From the NCBI GenBank assembly GCA_016647705.1, contig CM028340.1, forward strand, positions 8,619,001 through 8,683,000: a stretch of 64,000 nt of DNA, read 5' to 3'. The DNA is from Eucommia ulmoides. Taxonomy: Eukaryota; Streptophyta; Magnoliopsida; Garryales; Eucommiaceae. The position numbers were made by a program, and so were the translations under genes. Of the stretch, positions 24,360 through 36,100 are shown piece after piece. The stretch's first letter is position 1. The number at the start of each line of letters is the position of its first letter. A model generated the notes under the pieces. That model did not search any database and was not told the DNA's origin. It worked only from the letters and a program-made list of their open reading frames with translations.

Positions 24360-24840
24360 GAGTTGTTTACCTAATAAATATTAAAAAAAAAAAATTACTA
24401 AAACAATTTAACTTTTAACTTATTTACTACATGAATGCATTTCGCCCTTCACAAAGGCGGGATCGGATTTTTTTTTTTTTTTTTGATCCCACCCTTGTGA
24501 AGGCCGGGATCAAAAAAAAATATTTTAATGTGATCTTGTCCTTCACAAGGGCGGGATCAAACCCCGCCCTTGTGAAGGGCGGGATCAAACCCCGCCCTTT
24601 TGAAGGGCGGGATCAATCTATTTTTTATTTTTTTTTTAAATGTGATCCCGCCCTTGTGAAGGGTGGGATCACATAGACGGCGACCAGCCGTTAACGGCTG
24701 GTCGCCGTCTGCTTTGGCCGGTCAAACGACCGGCCAAAGCTGCAAAAGAAGGCAGCCTGTTAGGCTGCCTTCTTTTGCTTAGGCTTCTAGGCTTATACCA
24801 GCTTTAATTTAAAAAATTGAAAACCTGGGATATGTGCACA
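24360..24840. repeat. Left terminal inverted repeat of MULE-2 with serial hairpins
   Basis: After the terminal motif come several TGATCCCGCCCTTGTGAAGG-type palindromes separated by A or T runs (about 24440-24670). Three GC-rich hairpins follow directly: a perfect 36-bp palindrome centred on CCGTTAACGG (24675-24710), a hairpin with 13-bp arms and AAAC loop (24711-24740), and a hairpin with 17-bp arms and GTT loop (24742-24778). The right end has the same series inverted. Confidence 0.9.
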
Positions 24841-24844
24841 ACTT

Positions 24845-24968
24845 TGCCTATAAATATCATTTGCCTGAGTTCATTAAAATTCATACTTCTTCATTTGTTT
24901 TTCATTTTGATATTTTCTCTTCTATTTACATTTCTTCTATTCAGACTTCTACCCCTCCATTCACATGT
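24845..24968 (+). promoter_or_regulatory. Inward promoter, leader and splice donor, left end of MULE-2
   Basis: TATA box CTATAAATATC at about 24848-24858, then a pyrimidine-rich leader ending CACAT|GTTAGT with donor GT at 24967-24968. The inverted copy on the right reads CACAG|GTTAGT. With the acceptor at 26570 just before the plant-mobile-domain start codon, this gives a 1.6-kb intron in the 5' leader. Inference from motif positions. Confidence 0.55.
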
Positions 24969-26326
24969 TAGTATATTTTTAACGTTTTTTTTAATTTATT
25001 TGTTAATTTAATTAGTATATTTTTTTACCTTTATTTGTTAGTTAGTTGGTTAGTTTAATTTGTTAATTTAATTGTTGAATTAAAAATTATACTTTGGCCA
25101 TTTTCACATGTTTAAGAAAATATAAAATAATATATTATTTAAAAAAAAATGTTAGTTAGTTAGTTTAATTTTTTACTCTAACTATTTAATTAAAAAAATA
25201 TGCACTTTGATCCCTAAAAGTTTAACAATTAGAAAAATATAAATTTTTAATATATTATTTTAAAATAAATTATTAGTTAGTTTGTTTGTTTTGTTAATTT
25301 AATTTGTTGATTTAGTTGTTTAATTAGTTGGTTAGTTTAACCTGTTAATTTAGTTGTTAAATTAAAAATTACACTTTGTCCCCTTTCACATGTGTAGAAA
25401 AATATACATTTTGGTCCCTAAAATTTTTTCAATTAGAAAAATATAAAATTTTCAACCTATTGTTTTAAAATAAATTGTTAGTTAGTTTCATTTTTGAATT
25501 TCGTTATTTAATTTAAAATGTATTTATTTAATTTGTTAATTTAGTTGTTAAATTAAAAATTACACTTTCGCCCCATGTGTAGGAAAATATAAATCAACAT
25601 ATTACATTTTTAGTTAGTTTAATTTTCTAATTTAGCTATTTAATTAAAAATATACTTTGGCCCCTGAAATTTTGATAATTAGAAAAATATAAAATTAAAA
25701 TACCTATTATTTGTTTTATTTGTTAATTTAGTTGTTAAATTAAAAATTACACTTTCGTCCCTTTCACATGTGTAGGAAAATATAAATCAACATATTACAT
25801 TTTTAGTTAGTTTAATTTTCTAATTTAGCTATTTAATTAAAAATATACATTTTGGCCCTTGAAAATTTGATAATTAGAAAAATATAAAATTAAAATACCT
25901 ATTATTTTGTTTAATTTGTTAATTTAGTTGTTAAATTAAAAATTACACTTTCGCCCCTTTCACATGTGTAGGAAAATATAAATCAACATGTTACATTTTT
26001 AGTTAGTTTAATTTTCTAATTTAGCTATTTAATTAAAAATATATACACTTTGGCCCCTAAAAATTTGACAATTAGAAAAATATAAAATTAAAATACCTAT
26101 TATTTTGTTTAATTTGTTAATTTAGTTGTTAAATTAAAAATTACACTTTCTCCCCTTTCACATGTATTGGAAAATATAAATCAACATATTACATTTTTAG
26201 TTAGTTTAATTTTCTAATTTAGCTATTTAATTAAAAATATACACTTTGGCCCTTGACATTTTGATAATTAGAAAAATATAAAATTAAAATACCTATTATT
26301 TGTTTAATTTGTTAATTTAGTTGCTA
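24969..26326. repeat. AT-rich tandem array of MULE-2, left arm
   Basis: About six units of roughly 190 bp, best preserved from 25540 on. Each unit has two related halves: one with ACTTTCGCCCCTTTCACATG and one with ACTTTGGCCCCTGAAATTTT, joined by TAATTTAGTTGTTAAATTAA-type DNA. It lies within the presumed 5' intron. The right arm holds a longer inverted version. Confidence 0.85.
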
Positions 26327-26532
26327 AATTTTGATAAGCGAAAATGTCCATTCCGACCCCGCCTTGCACCCAATTGATCTTGTTGGTTTATTGTAATGAA
26401 TGTTTATGCTACTTTATTTTTTTGTTATGTCAACTTTTATGTATTATAAATTCTATGCACTTGTCGCGCACATTTCTTTATAATGAATATTATATTTTGT
26501 TTATAAATATGATTAAATTTTAATTTCGTACT
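26327..26532. repeat. Inverted copy of the transposase tail and its downstream DNA
   Basis: This segment is the reverse complement of 30652-30853 with few mismatches (GATAAGCGAAAATGTCCATT here against the complement of AATGTCCATC...). It contains the last codons of the transposase, opposite in sense to the plant-mobile-domain gene that follows, plus about 150 bp of 3' flank. Confidence 0.85.
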
Positions 26533-26572
26533 AACAAATTTACCACGAGTGTTGTGGGAAAAAATTTCAGCT

Positions 26573-29005
26573 ATGCATCTTGGGCATGAAGATACTTCAG
26601 TTCTACACCAACAGGGGCAGCACAGGTCCGAACTAGTTTGGTTAGCGCAGGTAAACATTTAGGTTATTGCATTTTTTTTTTTTTTATTTTAGTTTTTAAA
26701 TTTTTTAATGCTATTTATTCTGTCTCATTAAATGTTTCAGGATATCAGTACTTTTGACTGTGTTGGACACGATGTAGGGGAATGGAGAGAAAATGTCCCC
26801 CTAGAGTTATACAGTTAATAGAATCAGTCGGTTTGTACGACCCATTTAGGTTGTGGCCAAAGCGGTTAGATAGGGCCCTCATAACCGCGTTGGTAGAGAG
26901 ATGGCGTCCGGAGACGCACACTTTCCATCTACCTGTCGGGGAGATGACTGTCACACTGCAGGACGTGATCGTTTTTTTGGGGTTACCCGTACATGGGTTG
27001 CCAATTATCCAGAATGATAACTCGCATGAGGATACCGTCTGGCAGAGACTCTGCGGCAAGTTACTCGGAGTGCAACCACCAGTGGATAAGATTAGGAATG
27101 GGTCTTTGACGCTCAAGTGGTTATGGGATACCTTTGCTATAGTTCCTGACGAGGCCGCCGAGGAGGTTATGCATTGCTACGCACGTGCATATTGCTTGCT
27201 TATGCTTGGTGAGATGTTGTTTTCTGATAAATCACACAACAGAGTTAAGCTAGCCTACCTCCTACTGCTGCGTGACTTGACACTTTTCGTCAAGTATAGC
27301 TGGGGCAGTACGACCCTAGCGATCCTCTACTGCGAGCTCTGTAAGGCGACGAAGCCCAACACGAAACACATTGCTGGGTGCCTATTTTTGTTGGAGTGTT
27401 GGGCTTGGGAGCGATTTCCAAGGCTTCGGCCTGAAGTTGTTCCTTTCCCCGACTATAATATATCATTCGGAGAGCTCGACTACGGCGACGACTTGAAGTT
27501 CTCAGCTGCTCCGAGGGGTTCTTGGTAAGTAATTAGTATTTTCTTTTTAATTTCATTTATCATGTAATGGATATTAATTTTATGATTTATATTTTTGGTG
27601 TACAGGTGGACTCTTCAATTTAATTTGGATAATTTGCCGATGCATATATTGGTGGTGTATCGCGATTAGTTAGATCGCTTGAAGAATGACGAGGTTATTT
27701 ATTTACTTATATCGAAATTTTAATTTTTTTTATTTGTTTGTTTATATTTTATTTTACAGGTCATTTGGATGCCCTATACCTTGCCGACTTTGCTTCCATA
27801 TACTAGAGATGGAGAAGATATTTGGATGGCAAAGTTGCCCCTAATTTGCTATGAGATTGTCGAGTACACGTATCCCCTGCGCGTGCTATGACAGTTTGGT
27901 TATCGCCAAGGGGTTCCTGAACTGGTAATGTGGGACAGGAACTTGCACAAAATTACTCGGCGAGGATACTTCCGTGCAAACTGGGCTGACCATCACCATG
28001 CACATATAGTTGCGTGGAATAATAGACAAGCACCAGATGTTGGCAGCTTCGAGCAAGGGATAGGGGTTGACCAAGAATACATAGACTGGTATTGGCGAAT
28101 CACACGAAGATTTTTGGTCAACCCGGTGTACCAACCTCACTTTAGGTATCTACCAATAGGAGGACGACTGGGATTAGATGTATGATCACATTGACTGTAT
28201 CATCTGTTTAGTTATATGAGTTTGATTATGTTGTTATTATTCATGTATTAATTAAACCAATTTTTGTGCTTCGTAGGATACGGAGGTATCGAACCTGATA
28301 CGCTTGAGTGATCTAACTCTGCGGTCGGGTACCGCAGAATCAGGTATCGCGTTGGCTCATGCCATCAATGATGGCACCATTGGGAGGATGCACCGAGGAG
28401 TACCGCGCCATGTGGCAGCTGACGTTCCTTCATCTCCTCAGGCTGCTCTTCAGCCTTCTCCTCAGCCATGGATTTCTGATGCCTATCGTCCAGGTAGTGT
28501 AGGTGGTGCCGAACCTTCTACATCGTATGGCATGGGCGCTTATGCCGGATTATCTAGTACGTACGGCATCGGCGCTCATGCCGAATCATCTAGTTCGTAC
28601 GGCATGGGTGATAATGTTGGGCCATCCAATGTGTACCAGATGCATGACCCTTATTCGCATTACGCATCGCAGCTAGGTACACACCCGTCATCGTCATTCG
28701 TCACTCCAGAGATAGATGAATTTATTTCAACTTCAGGCGTCATTCCTCCGGTGGCATTTGTCGAACCCACAAGATTGCAAAGACAAGTGTCGTCGGTGCC
28801 GTGGTTCGAGGACGACGTCGATGACATCCCGGGGAGTATGCATCAGGTGTTCACGAACTTTGGACAAGTTACACAAGTTCATGAGGAGGCTGAGGAACCT
28901 CCTATTGCACAACGACGAGGGCGGAGAAATGTCCGTCGGAGGCCGTCGGAGGCCTTGCGGTACATAATTAGTTATGTAGTTGATAGTTTAGTTATAGAAA
29001 TGTAA
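26573..29005 (+). pseudogene. Plant mobile domain (MAIN-like) gene of MULE-2, five exons, broken
   Basis: Related to the MAIN/MAIL nuclear proteins and to phosphatase-7 long-form homologues; many copies are carried by transposons. Model: exons 26573-26650, 26741-27524, 27606-27693, 27760-28179 and 28277-29005, all GT-AG. Exon 1 begins MHLGHEDTSVLHQQGQHRSE, a typical family start. Exon 2 carries the core, with ALVERWRPETHTFHLPVGEM and LQDVIVFLGLPVHG. Exon 4 has VIWMPY and DWYWRITRRF. Exon 5 is a Ser/Gly-rich tail with three YGMG/YGIG repeats. Damage: a frame change at the C-run near 26796-26801, TAG at 27667-27669 and TGA at 27889-27891. Function in the element is unknown; it may help transposition or silencing escape, which is speculation. 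Driven probably from the left terminal TATA box. Confidence 0.85.
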
Positions 29006-29406
29006 ATACATTTTTTTTGTAAATATATAGTTATATAGAAATTTATGTAGTTAGTAAATACATTTTTTTGTAACGTCTGGAGATTTAGAAAGTTGTTGAT
29101 CTACCGTATATATTGCTTCGCAAATAGATACAGAATTTGAATGGGAGATCGAGCAATGTGTCTAACATTCCGGAAAGATTCTTAAAAAGGCAAAACAACT
29201 CCTAACAATATAATATTAAAGGCGATTAAAGTTAAAATAATCATAAATATTATATTAAAAAAATATTACATAAATTAGAAACATATTTAACGATATTTGT
29301 TACAAAACTCATAACAAAGGCATTACATAAGAAATACAGTACATAATATCATGAAAATAATGACAATAAAAACACTTAAAAATAAAATACTAGAGTAAAA
29401 AATTAA

Positions 29407-29913
29407 TTATTCTTCATTCGACATGTACTTCTCAGACAAATATTCATTGTTATTTATCACGTTATGGTATTCGTTTGGAGAGAGTGCTCTGTTGCTTGCG
29501 GCAGCCATTTCATTGGCTAGTTGTAGTAGATAATATCTATTTCTGCGCAACAACATTCGATTATTCTCCTGGCGAATTTGTGTAATAGCATCTTCAATCT
29601 CGGTTGTGTCATCAATTATATATCGTCGAGGTATCTGAAGACTTCGACGATGTGGAACTGGTGTATTAAGATTTCTCAAACAAAATACAAGGTTGTTAGA
29701 CTCATTCACCCTGTATTCTCATTCTTGGCGTAGACCGACGCGATACTCTATCGGGTTGGTCTCTTGATCACTCCAGTAATCATTATAATATGGTTTTAAA
29801 ACCCAACATCTTTGGTGATCCCACGGTCCATGCCAACCCCAAACACCATATGAGTTCTCCTCACTTGAAAAACTATATGAACTTTCTTCACTTGAATTAA
29901 TATGTGAAGACAT
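29407..29913 (-). pseudogene. Accessory ORF-B of MULE-2, function unknown
   Basis: A minus-strand frame from ATG 29911-29913 (MSSHINSSEESSYS) to the stop at 29407, about 168 codons, with one in-frame TGA at 29719-29721 that sits where a CGA Arg codon would read through. The N-terminal part is Ser/Glu-rich, followed by a Trp/Tyr-rich stretch (WGWHGPWDHQRCW). The C-terminal part has REYRVNESN-like sequence around the stop and a helical QIRQENNRMLLRRNRYYLLQ. It resembles ORF-A next to it. I do not recognise it from any named family. Confidence 0.55.
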
Positions 29914-30199
29914 TACGAAAATTATAGGCTGAACAGTTTCTTTACAAATATTATACTGCAAATTAAGAGTTCACAAAAAAATTAGTTTTTAAAAAAGATA
30001 ATTAATGAAAAATAATGTTTTATAACTTATGTACACGAGCCTTAAATTAAAAAAAAACTAACCCAACATCACCTATCAATTGAAAGAGAAAAAGTCAGTT
30101 GTTTGGTAGAAGTAGCGTTATTATAATTTAACGTAGAAATGATACATTAGATTTTAAAGGAAATACATAATTAAACTACAATTCACCAACGTGAAAACA

Positions 30200-30634
30200 T
30201 TAAACATTACTCTCATCATCAGACATTTCAATATCTGACTGATATTGAGGATTCTTTGCGTGTCTCATGTAAGTACGCGCTTCGGCGAACAAACCTTGTT
30301 CAAGACGCTCACGTGCCGTCGTTTTAAGCTTATGTCAAAAAATTCGAATTTGCATTCGGTTATTTTCTTCATGGTAGCGATGCAACGCTATTTGAAGATT
30401 ATGGGGCGTGTTTATTGGCATTGTTCTAGCCAATTGACGCACTATTGGAATATTATATTGCCTGCATCCGTCCACCATAACCCCTGATTGGTTGACACGA
30501 TAAGTGTATTCCTCCCGCATCCTTGCAACCGACCGTGAAGAGTAACGAACTCTTAGATCTAAAGAGTATGAGAATTCGTCTTCCAAAAGCTAGTTACGTC
30601 CCATTGAATGATACAAATCTCTCACCGTGTACAT
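30200..30634 (-). pseudogene. Accessory ORF-A of MULE-2, function unknown
   Basis: A minus-strand frame of about 144 codons from ATG 30632-30634 (MYTVRDLYHSMGRN) to TAA 30200-30202, with TAG at 30590-30592 and TGA at 30335-30337. After the second stop the frame runs on for 44 codons to an acidic end (IEMSDDESNV), so the break looks recent. It shares with ORF-B an EYxYRVN-like motif, an ENNRM motif in a predicted helix, and similar spacing between them. It lies directly behind the transposase tail, next to the segment that is copied in inverted form upstream of the plant-mobile-domain gene. Confidence 0.5.
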
Positions 30635-30808
30635 TTTCAATCCTTTTCATTTCAGTACGAAATTAAAATTTAATCATATTTATAAACAAAATATAAGATT
30701 CATTATAAAGAAATGTGCGCGACAAGTGCATAGAATTTATAATACATAAAAGTTGACATAACAAAAAAATAAAATAGCATAAACATTCATTACAATAAAC
30801 CGACAAGA

Positions 30809-33094
30809 TCAATTGGGTGCATGGCGGGGTCGAGATGGACATTTTCGCCTATCATGTCCAATTTGGGAACATAAACCGCAACGATTTGTCATTGTTCTTC
30901 GCGACTGATCCATCTCGTTTTGAATGCGAGTGGAATTTGGTCGACCACGATGCACAACTCGAAGTCTGTCATGGTCTGGAATAAGGTTCAGAAAATTGGT
31001 CTTTGGCCAGTAGTCCTCATGAATAATCGGCCGAAACGAAGACTCCCATGCCATCAATTGGTTTGTCATTGTATACTCAGCAGCAATATAGCGGAATGCA
31101 TTAATTCCACTATACTCTGTGGCCGCAAGCATAAATGAGCACGAATATCGCCAAATTTTAAACTTCCCACATGTGCAATCAGCGTTATCCCCTATTGTGA
31201 CTTCATGAGGAATCAAGCCCCCAGTAAGAGTCTTCCTAGTTTTCACATGGAAGATCATATTCTCTCTAGAAAAAAAAAAATCATATTTAGTTGTTAAATT
31301 ATGTCATAACAATTATATGTAACGTGAAAAAATAATAATGAATACTAAATTACCGATTGAATATTTGAATCTCGTATGTTTTAGACTTGGCTTGAGATTT
31401 CTGTATTTTATCAACGACGTGTTTAGCATATACGTAACTGTTAGCTGAGTCCTTTAAAGCTTGTTGTCGACCAATATCAAAGTATTTAACCATCCTGTAG
31501 AACGTAATCTTGACGGCTTCCCTCATATTTACCATACAAATGGGTCCCGTCAATGGTGATTACAGGGCGACAATAACGCCATCCGTCAACTAAAGCTTTG
31601 AATGCCCAAAATACCATGTCGAACGTCCTATAGCCAGGCATATCAGTCAACAAAGGGGTCCACTCGACAATTGTACCCGCATTGTAGTGCTGCAACGCGA
31701 CCACAAACTTCGGTAACTTCCGATATGATTCATCCCAATCTCCGAACAAGGTCTCAATGGCTTTAAATCTAGCCAACCAAGATTTTCGATAGGAGATAGT
31801 GTATCCATGAGCCTCCTTCACGTAAGCCACAATGACGCCAATCTTCAATTCTGGATCCTATTCGACTTGTCCAAGTATTAGGTTCGAAATGAGTGCAGAA
31901 TCCAAATTTTTATGATCTACAACAGTATGATTATAGAAACATGTGTGTTGCCCCTCATACTGTGTAATCTCAAATATACCATGACTTTTTTTCCTCCCCG
32001 CCCGCAACCTCCAATCGCATCCATGCGAACAATTAATCGACCAGAGCTTCTTGTTCGTTTGCGAGACATAAAACTCTTTGTTCTTCTTCAAGTGGTAAAA
32101 TTTGATGGCCTGCTGGAGATGTTCCTTGTCTTTAAAGACCATACCAGTACGAAATTCGTCCATCTTCGGTGTCCAAAAATTCTTCCGCAACTTCGGCTCG
32201 TATTTCGCCAAGTCATTGTCGTCACCCCAATCCAAGTTATTGAAAAATGAAATTACATTGTCCAACTCCAATTGCTGATTTTGACCCCCTTGCCCGCTAA
32301 GCCCAGCATCTAGATCTTCGTCTGGCTGAAACGCAACATCCGCATCTAACTCTTCTTCTGACACATCGTGGCGACTATCAATTGTATCAAAGTCACCACC
32401 ATAATTACTTGTGTTATCTTGCGGCGGACTACTCGGCGAATAATGGGGATGTGGAAGAGCAGAGCTGGTGCCATGACCACGGTCAATCATACTATGAGAA
32501 TAATCTTGCTCTGGAATATAGGGGGAGTGGGACGGTGTAATTAGACTCAAGTAATTGGGGGTGTAGCATAGGAGTATTGTGGGAATGATATTGTTCTAGA
32601 CTGTAAGGGGGTGGGATGGTGTAATTAGACTGGACTGCTTGGGGAATGGTGCCGAAAAATTGCCCGTCAGATTGGGTACTGTACGGATTTAAATTCTGGG
32701 TCATTAAGTTGGTAAAATGACCACTTGGGGGAAAAAAATTTGGACTATCATCAAATGCCAATTCTATCTCTACATACACTTCAACAGCAAGAAGCGAGGG
32801 TATATAAAGAGGTAACTCAAGCACTTGGTTTAATGCTGAGTCATCCTCGATAGAAAACAAGGTATATTTATAGTTCGACCCGAAAAGAGCCATCGGTATC
32901 CTACACTTTAGTTTCAAAATTCCAGTAACCCCATCTTCAAGAACACATGGTTTTAGCGTCTCAATTAATTCATTTAAGGTTGTTCCCCTACGGACAACCA
33001 AAGATTTTACAACTGATGTACTATAACAAACCTCGAACTCCGTACCCTCCAATATTCTACTACCCCAATACAATAACAACCGAACGTGATCCAT
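30809..33094 (-). pseudogene. MULE-2 transposase (MuDR-type), broken and core-deleted
   Basis: Would cut and paste the element. Order from 33094 leftward: a PB1-like N-terminal region (RLLLYWGSRIL...), a Pro/Tyr-rich linker, a MuDR-type DNA-binding-like domain (VFKDKEHLQQAIKFYHLKKN, about 32040-32140), the start of the catalytic domain with ITIDGTHLYGKY (about 31525-31560), the post-catalytic region (FYRMVKYFDIG), an 88-bp GT-AG intron (31266-31353), then a SWIM-like finger and a CCHC knuckle (CGLCSQIGHDRRKC). Damage: frame change at a C-run near 32521-32526, TAG at 31858-31860, and an internal deletion near 31525 that removes roughly 200 residues including the later catalytic acids. In the SWIM motif (CTCGKF...CSFM) the His is Phe. 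Start ATG 33092-33094. Confidence 0.9.
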
Positions 33095-33103
33095 TTCAAG
33101 TGG

Positions 33104-36100
33104 CTATCATTTGACAAGGCAAAACAAAACAAGAAAATAATATCGTCAACTAAAACTCAATCACAAAAGTATGTTGGTTTATAGTGTTCATTTTTTATGG
33201 GTTTGAGTAATTTATTTTCAATCTTTAATTTTACTTATTTTGAATTTATTCAATAATTATTTTAACTTTAACTCTAAATCGAATATAAATTCCACGTCAA
33301 GTTAATATCAACTAAATAGATTCAATTAATTTGAGGAATGAAAGTGCACAATTTGTACATCATATTCCAATGTTTATAGTGCTAATTTTTTATGGATTTC
33401 AGTAATTTATTTTCAATCTTAACATTTTACTTACCAATATAACGAGTTTAATAAACTAACCAAAATTATTTTATATAAGTTTAAACAAATACATTTTAAA
33501 TTAAATAACGAAATTCAAAAAATGAAATAAATTAACAAATTAAACAAAGAATAGGCATTTTAATTTTATATTTTTCTAATTATCAAAATTTCAGGGGCCA
33601 AAGTGCATATTTTTAATTAAATAGCTAAATTAGAAAATTAAACTAACTAAAAATGTAATATGTTGATTTATATTTTCTTACACATGGGGCGAAAGTGTAA
33701 TTTTTAATTTAACAACTAAATTAACAAATTAAATAAATTCATTTTAAATTAAATAACGAAATTCAAAAATGAAACTAACTAACAATTTATTTTAAAACAA
33801 TAGGTTGAAAATTTTATATTTTTCTAATTGAAAAAATTTCAAGGGCCAAAGTGTATATTTTCCTACACATGTGAAAGGGGTGAAAGTGTAATTTTTAATT
33901 TAATAACTAAATTAACAAATTAAACAAAATAATAGGTATTTTAATTTTATATTTTTCTAATTATCAAAATTTTAGGGGCCAAATTGTATATTTTTAATTA
34001 AATAGCTAAATTAGAAAATTAAACTAACTAAAAATGTAATATGTTGATTTATATTTTCCTACACATGTGAAAGGGGCGAAAGTGTAATTTTTAATTTAAC
34101 AACTAAATTAACAAATAAAACAAATAATAGGTATTTTAATTTTATATTTTTCTAATTATCAAAATTTCAGGGGCCAAAGTGTATATTTTTAATTAAATAG
34201 CTAAATTAGAAAATTAAACTAACTAAAAATGTAATATGTTAATTTATATTTTCCTACACATAGGGCGAAAGTGTAATTTTTAATTTAACAACTAAATTAA
34301 CAAATTAAATAAATACATTTTAAATTAAATAACGAAATTCAAAAATAAAACTAACTAACAATTTATTTTAAAACAATAGGTTGAAAATTTTATTGGTATT
34401 TTAATTTTATATTTTTCTAATTATCAAAATTTCAGGGGCCAAAGTGTATATTTTTAATTAAATAGCTAAATTAGAAAATTAAACTAACTAAAAATGTAAT
34501 ATGTTGGTTTATATTTTCCTACACATGTGAAAGGGGCGAAAGTGTAATTTTTAATTTAACAACTAAATTAACAAATTAAACAAATAATAGGTATTTTAAT
34601 TTTATATTTTTCTAATTATCAAAAATTTCAAGGGCCAAAGTGTATATTTTTAATTAAATAATTAAATTAGAAAATTAAACTAACTAAAAATGTAATATGT
34701 TGATTTATATTTTCCTACACATGTGAAAGGGCCGAAAGTGTAAATTTTAATTTAACAACTAAATTAACAAATAAAACAAATAATAGGTATTTTAATTTTA
34801 TATTTTTCTAATTATCAAAATTTCAAAGGCCAAAGTGTATATTTTTAATTAAATAGCTAAATTAGAAAATTAAACTAACTAAAAATGTAATATGTTGATT
34901 TATATTTTCCTACACATGTGAAAGAGGCGAAAGTGTAATTTTTAATTTAACAACTAAATTAACAAATAAAACAAATAATAGGTATTTTAATTTTATATTT
35001 TTCTAATTATCAAAATTTTAGGGGCCAAAGTGTATTTTTAATTAAATAGCTAAATTAGAAAATTAAACTAACTAAAAACGTAATAAGTTGATTTATATTT
35101 TCCTACACATGTGAAAGGGGCGAAAGTGTAATTTTTAAGTTAATAAACAAATTAACAAATAAAACAAATAATAGGTATTTTAATTTTATATTTTTCTAAT
35201 TATCAAAATTTCAGGGGCCAAAGTGTATTTTTAATTAAATAGCTAAATTAGAAAATTAAACTAATTAAAAATGTAATATGTTGATTTATATTTTCCTACA
35301 CATGGGGCGAAAGTGTAATTTTTAATTTAACAACTAAATTAACAAATTAAATAAATACTTTTTAAATTAAATAATGAAATTAAAAAATGAAACTAACTAA
35401 AAATTTATTTTAAAAGAATAGGTTGAAAATTTTATAGGTATTTTAATTTTGTATTTTTCTAATTGTCAAATTTTCAGGGGCCAAAGTGTATATTTTTAAT
35501 TAAATAGCTAAATTAGAAAATTAAACTAACTAAAAATGTAATATGTTGATTTATATTTTCCTACACATGTGAAAGGGGCGAAAGTATAATTTTTAATTTA
35601 ACATCTAAATTAACAAATTAAACAAATAATAGGTATTTTAATTTTATATTTTTCTAATTGTCAAAATTTCAGGGGCCAGAGTGTATATTTTTAATTAAAT
35701 AGCTAAATTAGAAAATTAAACTAACTAAAAATGTAATATGTTGATTTATATTTTCCTACACATGTGAAATGGGCGAAAGTGTAATATTTAATTTAACAAC
35801 TAAATTAACAAATTAAACAAATAATAGGTATTTTAATTTTATATTTTTCTAATTATCAAAATTTCAGGGGCCAAAGTATATTTTTAATTAAATAGTTAAA
35901 TTAGAAAATTAAACTAACTAAAAATGTAATATGTTGATTTATATTTTCCTACACATGGGGCGAAAGTGTAATTTGTAATTTAACAACTAAATTAACAAAT
36001 TAAATAAATATATTTTAAATTAAATAACGAAATTCGAAAATGAAACTAACTAACAATTTATTTTAAAGCAATAGGTTGAAAATTTTATATTTTTCTAATT

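Noticed and set aside
24431-24676. 81-codon frame at the left end of MULE-2
   Set aside because: Translation of the palindromic GATCCCGCCC repeats of the inverted repeat.
26437-27116. Minus-strand frames opposite the plant-mobile-domain exons
   Set aside because: Shadows of the plus-strand gene; no family motif.
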